Shown here: one piece after another, positions 1-9,330 of the stretch | How positions within the stretch are numbered: position 1 is the first letter of the stretch | Layout: each line of letters begins with the position of its first letter | Origin: SZUA-100 sp965248135 | GTDB lineage: Bacteria > Pseudomonadota > Alphaproteobacteria > Rhizobiales > Rhizobiaceae | Assembly: GCA_965248135.1 (NCBI GenBank) | Contig: CBDFIN010000012.1 | Coordinates: 1,178,001-1,242,000, forward strand | DNA: 64,000 bases | Direction of reading: 5' to 3' | Program-made: the position numbers and the translations under genes | The notes under the pieces: model-generated | What the model saw: only the letters and a program-made list of their open reading frames with translations | The model's database searches: none | What the model was told of the DNA's origin: nothing

Positions 1-512
1 TCACGGCGCGACATGGCCGGCACCGGCACGCCAGACTTTAAATTTTTCAGCTTCCCTCCCATGCGTTTTTGGTGCTCGCGCCACAACGCGATTGAAAAGG
101 CACTGGCATCACCGGCGGCCAGACGGTCTGATTGCACGGTCACCGGTCGATGGGCAAGCGCTGAACGCCGTTCAACCCTGAAGTCGATTGATTGGCGAGA
201 GGGGAGACGAAAATGACGCAATGGCCAAAGACTGGCCGCCGCACCCAGCGCAAACAGACCGAGCAGCAAAAGGCGCACCCATTCCGGTACAACGCTCCAT
301 ATGCCAAACCATGAAATGATCAAGAACAGCGCGACAGTCATCACCAGCGGCATGACCAGGGGCCACAATCGTTCCCAGCCAATCGAAATACCGGCCCAAA
401 ACCGCACCGGACCCAAATTTACCGGGCCAAGTTTCACCGGACCCGGTTTTGCCGGGGAAGGTTCTGCCGAATTCGCCGCTGATCGGCTGGTATGAGTTGC
501 CGGCTCCTTCAA
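1..512 (-). CDS. TIGR02302/DUF4175 family membrane protein, N-terminal part (cut by window edge)
   Basis: Reading the minus strand from about 512 gives an open frame to the window edge, roughly 170 residues. Near residue 55 it shows the family-like segment WERLWPLVMPLVMTVALF, then a second hydrophobic stretch, then RVERRSALAHRPVTV. I infer two N-terminal membrane helices ahead of a large soluble part lying outside the window. No ATG lies in this frame. A TTG at 510-512 preceded by GGAG five bases upstream is my choice, and the start is uncertain. The early region has GPV repeats (GPVKLGPVNLGPVRF). Placement after lysA and argH matches the usual Hyphomicrobiales order. The function of the family is not established. 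Confidence 0.75.
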   Translation of the reverse strand, partial: MKEPATHTSRSAANSAEPSPAKPGPVKLGPVNLGPVRFWAGISIGWERLWPLVMPLVMTVALFLIISWFGIWSVVPEWVRLLLLGLFALGAAASLWPLRHFRLPSRQSIDFRVERRSALAHRPVTVQSDRLAAGDASAFSIALWREHQKRMGGKLKNLKSGVPVPAMSRR

Positions 513-606
513 ATCAGCTCCGTTCTGGTCAACCTGTTCTGCAACGCCGGCGCGACTATAGCACCACCTTCGTGGCAGTGACGAGGCACTTTAGCGGTTT
601 CTCGCC

Positions 607-1887
607 TTATTGTGAATGATCAGATAGCCAGTCCGGCACCGAATCAAGCCCGATCAGCTCTTCAATCGAAGGACGCGGACGGACAATATGGTAACGATCG
701 CCATGAACCAGGACTTCTGGAACAAGCAGGCGGGTGTTGTAGGTGCTTGATTGTACGGCCCCATATGCGCCCGCTGAACCCACCGCGATCAAATCATCCT
801 GCCGTACCTTTGCCAGCTCACGGTTTTTAGCCAGATAGTCGCCAGATTCACATACCGGGCCGACAATATCGGCAATCAGCCGCGGCGTGTTCGCTGGTGC
901 AAGCTGCACTGGTCTGAATTCATGCCATGCATCATAGAGCGTTGGGCGCACCAGATCATTCATCGCCGCATCAACAATGACGAAGGTTTTGTCATGGCCG
1001 GCTTTGACATATTCGACCTTGGTGATCAGAATTCCGGCGTTGCCACAGATCAGCCGGCCCGGTTCGAAAATCACCTTGCAGTCCAGATGTCTGACCCGCT
1101 CGATGGCGACCTCGGCATAGGCCAAAGGGTCCGGTGGCGGGGTGTTGTCATCTTGATAGGGAATGCCCAGTCCACCACCCAAATCGATGTGATCAATCCT
1201 GTGGCCGCTATCACGCAACAACGTAATCAGTTCTCCAAGCCGGGCGAAGGCCTGGTCAAACGGCTCCAGCTCGGTGATCTGGCTACCGATATGCATATCA
1301 ATGCCGCTGACTTTGATTCCCGGCAAGCCGGCAGCCTTCGCGTATATTTGTGGTGCATCGTCCCAGGCGATGCCGAACTTGTCCTCGCGTTTGCCGGTCG
1401 AAATCTTGGCGTGGGTCCTGGCATCAACATCAGGATTGATACGGAAAGAAACCGGCGCAGTCTTGCCGGCGGTAACCGCACGCTGCGACAACCGCGCCAG
1501 TTCCGGTGCCGATTCGACATTGAAACAAAGAATATCCTCGGCCAATGCGTAGTCGATCTCGTCGACCGATTTGCCAACCCCGGAAAACAGGATCTTGTTT
1601 GCCGCAATGCCCGCCTCAAGCGCCCGGCGCAGTTCGCCACCGGAAACCACATCACCACCGGCACCAAGCCGGGCAAGGGTTTTTATCACCGCCTGATTTG
1701 AATTGGCCTTCATGGCATAGCAAACCATGGCGTCAAGTTCGCTGAATGCATCGGCAAAAACTTTGTAATGGCGCTCGAGTGTTGCCGTCGAATAGCAGTA
1801 AAATGGCGTGCCGACCTCAGCCGCTAGCAAAGGAATAGAAACGTTTTCGGCGTGCAACACGCCCTGCCGGTAGTCAAAATGGTTCAC
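607..1887 (-). CDS. lysA: Diaminopimelate decarboxylase
   Basis: 426 residues, full length. It removes CO2 from meso-diaminopimelate to give L-lysine, the last step of the lysine pathway, in the cytoplasm with pyridoxal phosphate. Visible motifs are the PLP lysine in CYAMKANSN, HIGSQI, the glycine-rich GGGLGIPY, the phosphate/substrate segment FEPGRLICGNAG, and the C-terminal CESGDYLA cysteine that completes the active site of the neighbouring subunit. It lies between the small lipoprotein gene and the TIGR02302 gene on the same strand, so it is probably the third gene of an argH-lipoprotein-lysA unit. The start is the ATG at 1885-1887. Confidence 0.97.
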   Translation of the reverse strand: MNHFDYRQGVLHAENVSIPLLAAEVGTPFYCYSTATLERHYKVFADAFSELDAMVCYAMKANSNQAVIKTLARLGAGGDVVSGGELRRALEAGIAANKILFSGVGKSVDEIDYALAEDILCFNVESAPELARLSQRAVTAGKTAPVSFRINPDVDARTHAKISTGKREDKFGIAWDDAPQIYAKAAGLPGIKVSGIDMHIGSQITELEPFDQAFARLGELITLLRDSGHRIDHIDLGGGLGIPYQDDNTPPPDPLAYAEVAIERVRHLDCKVIFEPGRLICGNAGILITKVEYVKAGHDKTFVIVDAAMNDLVRPTLYDAWHEFRPVQLAPANTPRLIADIVGPVCESGDYLAKNRELAKVRQDDLIAVGSAGAYGAVQSSTYNTRLLVPEVLVHGDRYHIVRPRPSIEELIGLDSVPDWLSDHSQ

Positions 1888-1923
1888 GCTGTCGCCTCGT
1901 GGGGAAGAAAGTGACGATCCGGC

Positions 1924-2121
1924 CTATTCGAGCAGGCCGTCAAGAATAAATCGCCTGGCGGGCTTTTTCTTTTTCCTTACCACACCGGCCTTCTTTTCTT
2001 CCTCGCTCAACGGTACCGCTGACGGCGCAACCGGTGGGCCACGGCGACCGCAACCGGCCAGAACGCTGGTAGCAAGTACTGCCAGCATCGAATAAAAACA
2101 AATTTTTGCCAGAATCCTCAC
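1924..2121 (-). CDS. Small LptM-like lipoprotein
   Basis: 65 residues. A short hydrophobic signal peptide ends in the lipobox LAGC with Cys24, followed by GRRGPP, the hallmark of the LptM/YifL family of small lipoproteins. The tail is basic (RKKKKPARR). In gammaproteobacteria LptM helps the LPS translocon LptDE mature; that role here is inference. It sits between argH and lysA, the common place for this family. A second reading with a start at 2128 is in another frame and lacks the lipobox logic. Confidence 0.8.
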   Translation of the reverse strand: MRILAKICFYSMLAVLATSVLAGCGRRGPPVAPSAVPLSEEEKKAGVVRKKKKPARRFILDGLLE

Positions 2122-2214
2122 GCTGCAATCACTCCGTGCTGTCTGTTCTGCATCCGGTCAATATTGCTTTCTAACACACCTGACAAATCATGCCAGATGA
2201 ATGTGACCAATTCT

Positions 2215-3618
2215 TCAGTCCGGATTTTCGTTGATTAGCCGTTGCCGCCACCAGGTTATTTGGTCCCGGACATTAACGGGCGACGTGCCGCCAAAGCTGG
2301 TGCGGCTGTCAACCGAGTTCTCGATACTCAACACATCATAAACACCTTGATTGATACCTGGTTCCAAACCTTGCAATTCCGCCAGCGACAATTCATGCAG
2401 CTCACAGTTCTTTGTCTCGGCCATAGCCACCGCCCGGCCGGTCACATGGTGGGCATCGCGAAATGGCAGATTTAATTCACGCACCAACCAGTCGGCCAGG
2501 TCGGTCGCTGTCGAATAGCCTGATCCTGCAGCCTTTGCCATGCTTTCCTGGTCAATTTTAATATCGGCTATCATCCCGGTCATGGCGGCCAATGCCAGCT
2601 CAATGGTATTGGCAGCGTCAAACACCGGTTCCTTGTCCTCCTGCATGTCCTTTGAATAGCTTAGCGGCAGGCCCTTCATCACCGTTAACAGCGATATCAG
2701 CGATCCGTTGATGCGGCCAACTTTGGCGCGCACAAGCTCAGCTGCGTCCGGGTTTTTCTTTTGCGGCATAATCGACGAGCCGGTTGAAAACCGGTCAGAC
2801 AAACGGGCAAAGCCGAATTGCGGTGTCGACCAAATAACCATTTCCTCAGCCAGTCTGGAAAGATGGGTGGCGCATATCGCCGAGGCAGCAAGAAATTCCA
2901 GGGCAAAATCCCGGTCCGAAACCGAATCAAGCGAATTGCGTGTCGGTTGGCGAAACCCCAATGCCGCCGCAGTCATTTGCCGGTCGATCGGAAAACCGGT
3001 GCCGGCCAGTGCTGCGGCACCAAGCGGACATTCGTCCATGCGCAAAAGGGCATCTTGATACCGCCCGCGGTCGCGACCAAACATTTCCACATAGGCCATA
3101 CAGTGATGGCCGAAGGTCACCGGCTGTGCCGTTTGCAAATGGGTGAAGCCCGGCATCAATGAACCGGCGTGGCTTTCCGCCTTGTCAAGAAAAACGCCCA
3201 TCAAGGCCGTCAACGCCTGATCACAGCGCTGACAGGCCTGTTTTACCCAAAGACGGAAATCGACCGCCACCTGGTCATTGCGCGAGCGAGCGGTATGCAG
3301 CCTTCCTGCGGCCGGGCCGATCAATTCGCTGAGCCTGGCCTCAATATTCATATGAATATCTTCAAGTGTGGTGGAGAAGCTGAACTTCCCGCTCTCGATT
3401 TCTGACAAAATTGTGTCTAGACCCGCAGCGATTTGTTGCGCATCTTGCTGCGACAATATACCGGTTGCGGCAAGCATGGCGGCATGTGCCCTGGAACCGG
3501 CAATGTCCTGCGCATAAAGGACCTGATCAAATCCAATGGAAGCGTTTATCTCTTCCATTATGGCATCGGGACTGGTGGAAAAACGGCCGCCCCACATCTT
3601 GTTGCCGGAATTACTCAT
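2215..3618 (-). CDS. argH: Argininosuccinate lyase
   Basis: 467 residues, the normal size for the fumarase/aspartase superfamily enzyme that splits argininosuccinate into arginine and fumarate. The signature loop GSSIMPQKKNPD is present, as are TARSRNDQVA near the N-terminus and MPGFTHLQTAQPV in the middle. The ATG at 3616-3618 faces the thioredoxin gene at 3641, so only 22 bases separate two divergent genes, and their promoters must lie within or near each other's 5' ends. It is the likely first gene of the argH-lipoprotein-lysA unit. Confidence 0.97.
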   Translation of the reverse strand: MSNSGNKMWGGRFSTSPDAIMEEINASIGFDQVLYAQDIAGSRAHAAMLAATGILSQQDAQQIAAGLDTILSEIESGKFSFSTTLEDIHMNIEARLSELIGPAAGRLHTARSRNDQVAVDFRLWVKQACQRCDQALTALMGVFLDKAESHAGSLMPGFTHLQTAQPVTFGHHCMAYVEMFGRDRGRYQDALLRMDECPLGAAALAGTGFPIDRQMTAAALGFRQPTRNSLDSVSDRDFALEFLAASAICATHLSRLAEEMVIWSTPQFGFARLSDRFSTGSSIMPQKKNPDAAELVRAKVGRINGSLISLLTVMKGLPLSYSKDMQEDKEPVFDAANTIELALAAMTGMIADIKIDQESMAKAAGSGYSTATDLADWLVRELNLPFRDAHHVTGRAVAMAETKNCELHELSLAELQGLEPGINQGVYDVLSIENSVDSRTSFGGTSPVNVRDQITWWRQRLINENPD

Positions 3619-3640
3619 TTACCACTCCTGGAGTTTTTGC

Positions 3641-4282
3641 ATGGCCGACCCCAATTCTTCACCAAGTATGCTGAATATCGCGCTCGCAGCCGCCGCGCTA
3701 CTGGTGACAACCGGCGTTGGCTTATACGCCTATTATTTTGTTAATGACAATCCCGCAGAACAACAGGCCTGCAGCAATACGGGTAAAAAAATCGAGGCGT
3801 TGAGCTCGGCTATCAAGGGTGAGCTTGCCGCATTTCAACCGGTCGACAATTCCATACCTCTTTCCAACCTTTCGTTTAATAACGATAATGACGTGAAGAA
3901 GTCGCTGGCCGATTTCAACGGCAAAACCGTTCTGCTTAATCTTTGGGCAACCTGGTGCGCTCCGTGCCGCCGTGAAATGCCGGCCTTGCAGAAACTGCAT
4001 GACCAGATGGCAGGCCCCGATTTTGCCGTGGTGCCGGTCAGCGTCGATATCGGCAATGCCAACAAGCCCAAAGCGTTTTACCAAAAAACCGGTCTCGACA
4101 CCCTGCCATTTTATCATGACGGCTCGATGCAGATCTTCGAAACGTTGAGAAAACACAGCCTCGCCATCGGCATGCCGACAACGGTTCTTGTCGACAATGA
4201 GGGCTGTTCACTGGGTGTGTTAAATGGTCCGGCAGAATGGGCAAGCGAAGATGCAATAGCGCTAATTAAGGCCGCGCTATAA
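3641..4282 (+). CDS. tlpA: TlpA-family membrane-anchored thiol-disulfide oxidoreductase
   Basis: 213 residues. A hydrophobic segment at about residues 9-28 anchors the protein in the membrane, with the thioredoxin fold in the periplasm. The active site is WATWCAPCRREMPAL, and the cis-proline loop is GMPTTVLVD. TlpA proteins reduce periplasmic thiols and are best known for copper-centre assembly of cytochrome oxidase. A role in that here is inference. The ATG at 3641 is chosen because CTGGAG lies about eight bases upstream; a longer in-frame start at 3536 would run back through argH. It is convergent with holA, with two bases between the stops. Confidence 0.9.
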   Translation: MADPNSSPSMLNIALAAAALLVTTGVGLYAYYFVNDNPAEQQACSNTGKKIEALSSAIKGELAAFQPVDNSIPLSNLSFNNDNDVKKSLADFNGKTVLLNLWATWCAPCRREMPALQKLHDQMAGPDFAVVPVSVDIGNANKPKAFYQKTGLDTLPFYHDGSMQIFETLRKHSLAIGMPTTVLVDNEGCSLGVLNGPAEWASEDAIALIKAAL

Positions 4283-4284
4283 GC

Positions 4285-5325
4285 TCATCGCGAAGCCTGC
4301 CTGGCGGCGTCAATTGATATTGCCATCAGCGCCATGGATACAATTGCGCCCGCAAGTTCTGCATTAGTCCGAGATTCAAGACAGGTTCGCTCGAGTCGCT
4401 CAAGCGATTTTTCAAGTTTTGGCAATTGCCACAGTCCAAGTGCCTTGGCAATATCGTCTTTTCGGCGAAACATCACCGGCGGGCGCATACGGGCAATAAT
4501 TGAATTCGGGCTTTGGCGCGCCTGGTCCATTTCAGCACGCGCTTTGTGCAGCACCTGAAAATGACGCAGCGCGGCTGACGCGACAACGCTTGGGTGGGTG
4601 CCGGTTTCAAATAACCGTCCCAGAGTATTCTGTACAGCTGTAATATTGCCGATACTGGCCGCATCGACAACTTCATCAATGGCGAAGGCGGAGGCATCGC
4701 CAACGATAGCGGCAACGTCTGCTTCAAAGATGGTCTTGTTGCCGCGCGCATAGAGGCAGAGTTTTTCGACCTCCATGCGTGAGGCTCTTCTATCGGCGCC
4801 AAGCAGTGAGGTAAGCAGCATTCTCGCCGCCGGCTCAATGGCCAGTCCGGCTTTGGTGGTTTCTTCGTCAATCAGGTTATTGAGCGCACGCGCATCATCG
4901 CCATAACAGGGCAGAGCCATGGCCGATTTCGACGCTTCGACCAACTTGCGCAAAGGTGCGGTCTTTTTAAGATCTCCCGCCTCTATTAAAATATAACAGT
5001 CTTGCGGCGGTGTCGATAACACCGGTTTTACTGCACCTGCCAGATTGCGCAAAGTCGATCCGGTGATCCAGATCAGCCTGGCACCACCGAACATGCTAAC
5101 GGTGTGGGCATCTTCTGCAATGCGGTTGGGGTTGGCGGCAGCGCTGTCGGCGTCAATACGGATCACACAAAATGGATCGTCGAGGTCTATCCCGGTGCTT
5201 TTTGCAAACCGCTGCGCCCGCTCGCAAACCAACCCGTTGTTGGGTCCGTAAATCAGTATTGTCCGGAATCCGTGGTCAGGATTTTGCAGGAATGCGTCGG
5301 CTTCGTGTGCTTTCTTTTGAGCCAT
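4285..5325 (-). CDS. holA: DNA polymerase III delta subunit
   Basis: 346 residues. The delta subunit is the clamp-loader wrench that opens the beta sliding clamp. The N-terminal domain begins with the family-typical ILIYGPNNGLVCERAQ and runs into an AAA+ like fold. The C-terminal helical domain has SALLGADRRASRMEVEKL followed by an ADVAAIVGDAS region. It follows lptE by 17 bases, in the conserved leuS-lptE-holA order. In related genomes parB normally comes next, but here the next gene is the unrelated TlpA gene in the opposite direction. Confidence 0.93.
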   Translation of the reverse strand: MAQKKAHEADAFLQNPDHGFRTILIYGPNNGLVCERAQRFAKSTGIDLDDPFCVIRIDADSAAANPNRIAEDAHTVSMFGGARLIWITGSTLRNLAGAVKPVLSTPPQDCYILIEAGDLKKTAPLRKLVEASKSAMALPCYGDDARALNNLIDEETTKAGLAIEPAARMLLTSLLGADRRASRMEVEKLCLYARGNKTIFEADVAAIVGDASAFAIDEVVDAASIGNITAVQNTLGRLFETGTHPSVVASAALRHFQVLHKARAEMDQARQSPNSIIARMRPPVMFRRKDDIAKALGLWQLPKLEKSLERLERTCLESRTNAELAGAIVSMALMAISIDAARQASR

Positions 5326-5342
5326 TGGCGCTGCAATTTGTC

Positions 5343-5900
5343 CTACTGTGTCGCCAGCGCAGCAGCAACCGCCAACCGCAACTGCTCGGCCACCTCTCTG
5401 GCCGCCCGGTTTTCGGCATCGAGCTTGACGCGCTGATTGGCAAAGCTTTGGCTCGTACGGTCATAGGCAACCGTAGTCTGTCGAATTCCGGTGGCCACTG
5501 TTTGGTCACTTTTTTTCTCGGTCAGCGTGTAGGTGGCAACAATTGCCGCCCGCGCAGCAGAAGGTGCTTTGGTGCTTGTCTGAATCGCAACGGTGGCATG
5601 GCTGACAGAAACGTGAAGTGTCAACGTATGGGTCGCACCAGCAGGATGACCGCCACCGGTTAAACCAAAAATCAGATGATTTCGAACCTGTTGTCCTACC
5701 CGGGAGGCGGACTGTTCTTTGGCGCTTACCTCAAGAACTTCAACAGCTGAAAGTGCGGAAGGCGCAACAGAGGCACCCGCAGAGGCAGTCGGCTTGGTGC
5801 TATTTAGCGGCTGTACCTGACATCCGCTGATCGCGATGCCCGCCAGGCCAACCAATACTGCCAACAGGGTGGTTTTTACTGTTCCTTCAGACCACGACAT
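5343..5900 (-). CDS. lptE: LPS-assembly lipoprotein LptE
   Basis: 185 residues from the ATG at 5898-5900. The N-terminus is a signal peptide ending in AISGC, giving a lipidated Cys27. The rest is a low-identity alphaproteobacterial LptE-like fold. LptE plugs the outer-membrane LptD channel that delivers lipopolysaccharide to the surface. The assignment rests on lipobox, size and the conserved place between leuS and holA more than on motifs. The start overlaps the leuS stop by 14 bases, so the two are probably translationally coupled. A longer in-frame reading to 6017 would add 39 residues inside leuS and hide the signal peptide, so it was not used. Confidence 0.87.
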   Translation of the reverse strand: MSWSEGTVKTTLLAVLVGLAGIAISGCQVQPLNSTKPTASAGASVAPSALSAVEVLEVSAKEQSASRVGQQVRNHLIFGLTGGGHPAGATHTLTLHVSVSHATVAIQTSTKAPSAARAAIVATYTLTEKKSDQTVATGIRQTTVAYDRTSQSFANQRVKLDAENRAAREVAEQLRLAVAAALATQ

Positions 5901-8517
5901 TAACGATCCTTTGCGGCACAATGACAAGTTTCCTAGGTGTCTTACCAGAAAGTGCGTTCTGCACAAAGCCCTGCTCAAGGACCAATTTCTCAATCGACTG
6001 TCTGTCTGCACCAACATCGATCATCACCTCACCGCGCTTTTTGCCATTGATCTGTACCGGCAGACTGATTTTGCTTTCTGCAAAAAGTTCACGGTCGGCC
6101 TCCGGCCAGTCTACACTGGCCACCATCTCCTTGCCACCCAATACCTTCCAGCATTCTTCAGCCAGGTGCGGCATCATCGGTGCAAACATTTGCACCGCAG
6201 CCCTAAGACATTGCACGAATACGGCTTTTTCATGGGCATCACTGTCCGGCATCAACCGCCGCCTGGCCTGCTCCAAACCATTGACCAGTGTGTGGATCTG
6301 GGCGATGGCGCTGTTGAAGCGCAATTCGGCGATCATTTCATCGACATTTGCCAGGGTCTTGTGCGTTTGTTTCAGGATTTCCGGCGCATTTTTTGGCGTC
6401 ACCTCCACTTGCAATTGCGCCAAAGCGTCGTCGCCCAGTTGTGCAGTGGCGGCTACCAGCCGCCAGATGCGCTGGACAAACCGGTGGACGCCCTCGACAC
6501 CTGCTTCTGACCAGATAACATCGCGGTCGGGGGGTGAGTCAGAAAGCACGAACCAGCGCGCCGTATCGGCTCCATAGGTGGCGAGTATATCTTGCGGATC
6601 GACGATATTGCGGGTCGACTTGGACATTTTCTCGATCGGGCCGATGGTCAGTTTCTCACCGGTGTCGAGCTTGGTGGCCGTTCTTACGCCCTCTTGTTCG
6701 CTCAGCTTGATCTCGGCCGGTGCAATCCAGTTGCCGCTGCTGTCCCGGTAGGTTTCGTGCACCACCATACCCTGGGTGAACAAACCGCGGAACGGTTCAT
6801 CAACATTCATATGGCCGGTAATACTCATTGCCCGGGAAAAGAACCGCGAGTAAAGCAGATGCAAAATGGCGTGCTCAATGCCACCGATATACTGATCAAC
6901 CGGCAGCCAGTGATCGGCGATTTCAGGGCTGGTGGGGGTGGCGGCTCCAGAATCGGTAAAACGGGCGAAATACCACGATGAATCAACAAATGTGTCCATC
7001 GTATCGGTCTCGCGTTGCGCTTTGCCACCGCATTCAGGGCAATCAACATGGCGCCACGTGGGGTGGTGGTCGAGCGGATTTCCCGGCGTGTCAAAATTCA
7101 CATCATCCGGCAATACCACCGGCAATTGGCTGTCTGGAACCGCCACAATGCCACAGGTTGCACAGTGAATAAACGGGATCGGACAACCCCAATAGCGTTG
7201 CCGCGAAATGCCCCAGTCGCGCAGGCGATAATTGATTTGCCGCTCGCCCTGCGGCGCACCGTCAACCATTCGGGTTTCAAGCCGCTCGGCAACATCATTC
7301 TTCGCCTCATCAATCGTCAGACCATCAAGGAAATCCGAATTAATGATCGACCCCTCGCCGATATAAGCCTCGTCCTGAATATAAAATGCCGCCTCAAGCT
7401 GGTCGGGCGGCAGCACCACCGGGGTGACCTCCAGGCCATATTTACGGGCAAAATCTATATCACGCTGGTCGTGGGCGGGGCAGCCGAAAATAGCACCGGT
7501 TCCGTAATCCATCAACACAAAATTGGCGACATATACGGGCAAGGATTTGCCTTCGATAAACGGGTGTTTGACGGCAAGTCCAGTGTCTATTCCCTTTTTT
7601 TCGGCAGTTTCTATTTCCGCCATACTAGTACCCAGTCGGCGGCAATCCTCGACAAATGCCTGTAAATCGTCATTATCAGCAGCAAGCAGGGCGGTCAGCG
7701 GGTGTTCGGGTGAAAGCGCCATGAAACTTGCACCAAACAGTGTATCGGGTCGGGTGGTGAAAACCTCCAATGTCGCATGTTCTGGTGGCACATTGCTATC
7801 AAACTCAAACCGAATCTTCAGCCCTTGTGATCGACCGATCCAGTTTTTCTGCATAATGCGGACCTTTTCCGGCCATCGCTCAAGACCGTCCAGCGAGGTC
7901 AGCAAATCCTCGCTGAACTCGCTGATCTTGAAAAACCACTGGGTCAGTTCGCGCTGCTCCACTGGCGCACCAGAACGCCAGCCACAGCCATCTATCACCT
8001 GCTCATTTGCAAGCACCGTCATATCCACCGGATCCCAGTTGACCTTTGATTGTTTTCGGTAGACCAGGTCTTTCCTGTAAAAATCAAGAAACAGCTTCTG
8101 CTGCTGGTGATAATACTCAACGTCACAGGTGGCGAATTCCCGGGTCCAGTCAAGCGCAAATCCCATCGACTGCAACTGGCTGCGCATGGCGGCAATATTG
8201 TCATAGGTCCAGCCCTTGGGATGGGTATTGTTCTGCATCGCGGCGTTTTCGGCAGGCATGCCAAAGGCGTCCCATCCCATCGGGTGCAATACCTCGAAAC
8301 CCTTTGCCCGCTTGTAGCGGGCAATCACATCTCCCATGGTATAGTTTCGCACGTGGCCGATATGAATGCGGCCCGAAGGATAGGGGAACATCTCGAGCAC
8401 GTAATACTTTTTTTTGTTTTTATTGGCCGAAACAAGCGTTTCAAACAACTTGGCCTGCTGCCACTTTGCCTGCCAAAAGGGTTCGACAACCTGTTGATTG
8501 TAACGTTCGCTTGTCAT
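5887..8517 (-). CDS. leuS: Leucyl-tRNA synthetase
   Basis: 876 residues, normal for a bacterial class I leucyl-tRNA synthetase. The HIGH signature is in PYPSGRIHIGHVRNY, the KMSKS loop is KMSKSTRN, the zinc-type CPECGG motif is present, and the CP1 editing domain lies between. The start at 8517 gives MTSERYNQQVVEPFWQ, the usual N-terminus; the frame stays open for 112 more codons upstream, but that stretch has no family resemblance. It is the first gene of leuS-lptE-holA and is divergent from yggS, with 109 bases between them. Confidence 0.97.
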   Translation of the reverse strand: MTSERYNQQVVEPFWQAKWQQAKLFETLVSANKNKKKYYVLEMFPYPSGRIHIGHVRNYTMGDVIARYKRAKGFEVLHPMGWDAFGMPAENAAMQNNTHPKGWTYDNIAAMRSQLQSMGFALDWTREFATCDVEYYHQQQKLFLDFYRKDLVYRKQSKVNWDPVDMTVLANEQVIDGCGWRSGAPVEQRELTQWFFKISEFSEDLLTSLDGLERWPEKVRIMQKNWIGRSQGLKIRFEFDSNVPPEHATLEVFTTRPDTLFGASFMALSPEHPLTALLAADNDDLQAFVEDCRRLGTSMAEIETAEKKGIDTGLAVKHPFIEGKSLPVYVANFVLMDYGTGAIFGCPAHDQRDIDFARKYGLEVTPVVLPPDQLEAAFYIQDEAYIGEGSIINSDFLDGLTIDEAKNDVAERLETRMVDGAPQGERQINYRLRDWGISRQRYWGCPIPFIHCATCGIVAVPDSQLPVVLPDDVNFDTPGNPLDHHPTWRHVDCPECGGKAQRETDTMDTFVDSSWYFARFTDSGAATPTSPEIADHWLPVDQYIGGIEHAILHLLYSRFFSRAMSITGHMNVDEPFRGLFTQGMVVHETYRDSSGNWIAPAEIKLSEQEGVRTATKLDTGEKLTIGPIEKMSKSTRNIVDPQDILATYGADTARWFVLSDSPPDRDVIWSEAGVEGVHRFVQRIWRLVAATAQLGDDALAQLQVEVTPKNAPEILKQTHKTLANVDEMIAELRFNSAIAQIHTLVNGLEQARRRLMPDSDAHEKAVFVQCLRAAVQMFAPMMPHLAEECWKVLGGKEMVASVDWPEADRELFAESKISLPVQINGKKRGEVMIDVGADRQSIEKLVLEQGFVQNALSGKTPRKLVIVPQRIVNVVV

Positions 8518-8626
8518 TTGATATTTCTTGTGTTTGTTCAGCACCGGACGGCTGTGACTCAGACCAGAAATGTGGCAGCCGGTCAACCGCTTATAGGAAG
8601 CTGATCGGCTGGTAACGGAGAAAAAG

Positions 8627-9310
8627 ATGGACCGAACTGCGGAAAATCTGGTGAAAATTGGCCAGATCATTGAAAAAGCCCTGTCTGAATTCGACCGCAA
8701 GCCCGGCAGTGTCAAGTTGATCGCGGTTTCTAAAACCTTTTCAGGCGAACAAATCAGGCCGGCGCTTGAGGCCGGGCAAAGAATTTTCGGCGAAAACCGG
8801 GTGCAGGAATCGCAGGGCAAATGGCCGCAACTGAAAACAGACTTTCCAGACACCGAATTGCACCTGATCGGGCCGCTTCAATCGAACAAGGTGAAAGAGG
8901 CGGTTGTATTGTTTGATGTTATTCAAACCATCGACCGGGAGAAGATTGCCAAAGCGCTGGCCAGTGAAATGGTCAAACAGGCAAGGCGTCCTGGTCTGTT
9001 TGTTCAAGTCAACACCGGCATGGAGGAACAAAAGGCCGGCATCGACCCGCAAAATACCGTCGATTTTGTTGAAAGGTGCCGCACCAGCCACGGGCTTGAA
9101 ATCAGCGGGCTGATGTGCATTCCACCGTTTGATGAAAATCCAGGACCCCACTTTGCCCTTTTGCAAAAACTAGCGGGTCAACTCGGCGTCGATCAGCTTT
9201 CAATGGGCATGTCAGCTGATTTTGAAACCGCTATCCAGTTTGGTACCAGCCATATCCGGGTCGGCACCGCAATATTCGGCGCCCGGCCACCGTTTAAACC
9301 TGCTGCTTAG
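8627..9310 (+). CDS. yggS: YggS/PLPBP-family pyridoxal phosphate homeostasis protein
   Basis: 227 residues. This single-domain alanine-racemase-like barrel carries PLP and tunes vitamin B6 and amino-acid pools without known catalysis. The PLP lysine is in KLIAVSKTFSGE. Family motifs FGENRVQE, HLIGPLQSNK, GLFVQVNTG and LSMGMSADFETAI, plus GSSxxRxGxxIFG in the variant form TSHIRVGTAIFGARP, are all readable. The upstream gap holds GGAGAAAAAG before the ATG. The divergent yggS-leuS pair is common in Hyphomicrobiales. Confidence 0.95.
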   Translation: MDRTAENLVKIGQIIEKALSEFDRKPGSVKLIAVSKTFSGEQIRPALEAGQRIFGENRVQESQGKWPQLKTDFPDTELHLIGPLQSNKVKEAVVLFDVIQTIDREKIAKALASEMVKQARRPGLFVQVNTGMEEQKAGIDPQNTVDFVERCRTSHGLEISGLMCIPPFDENPGPHFALLQKLAGQLGVDQLSMGMSADFETAIQFGTSHIRVGTAIFGARPPFKPAA

Positions 9311-9330
9311 TTTTTACCACAATTTTGGTA

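Noticed and set aside
922..1701. A 259-codon plus-strand frame inside lysA
   Set aside because: It is a shadow of lysA in an overlapping frame with no recognisable domain.
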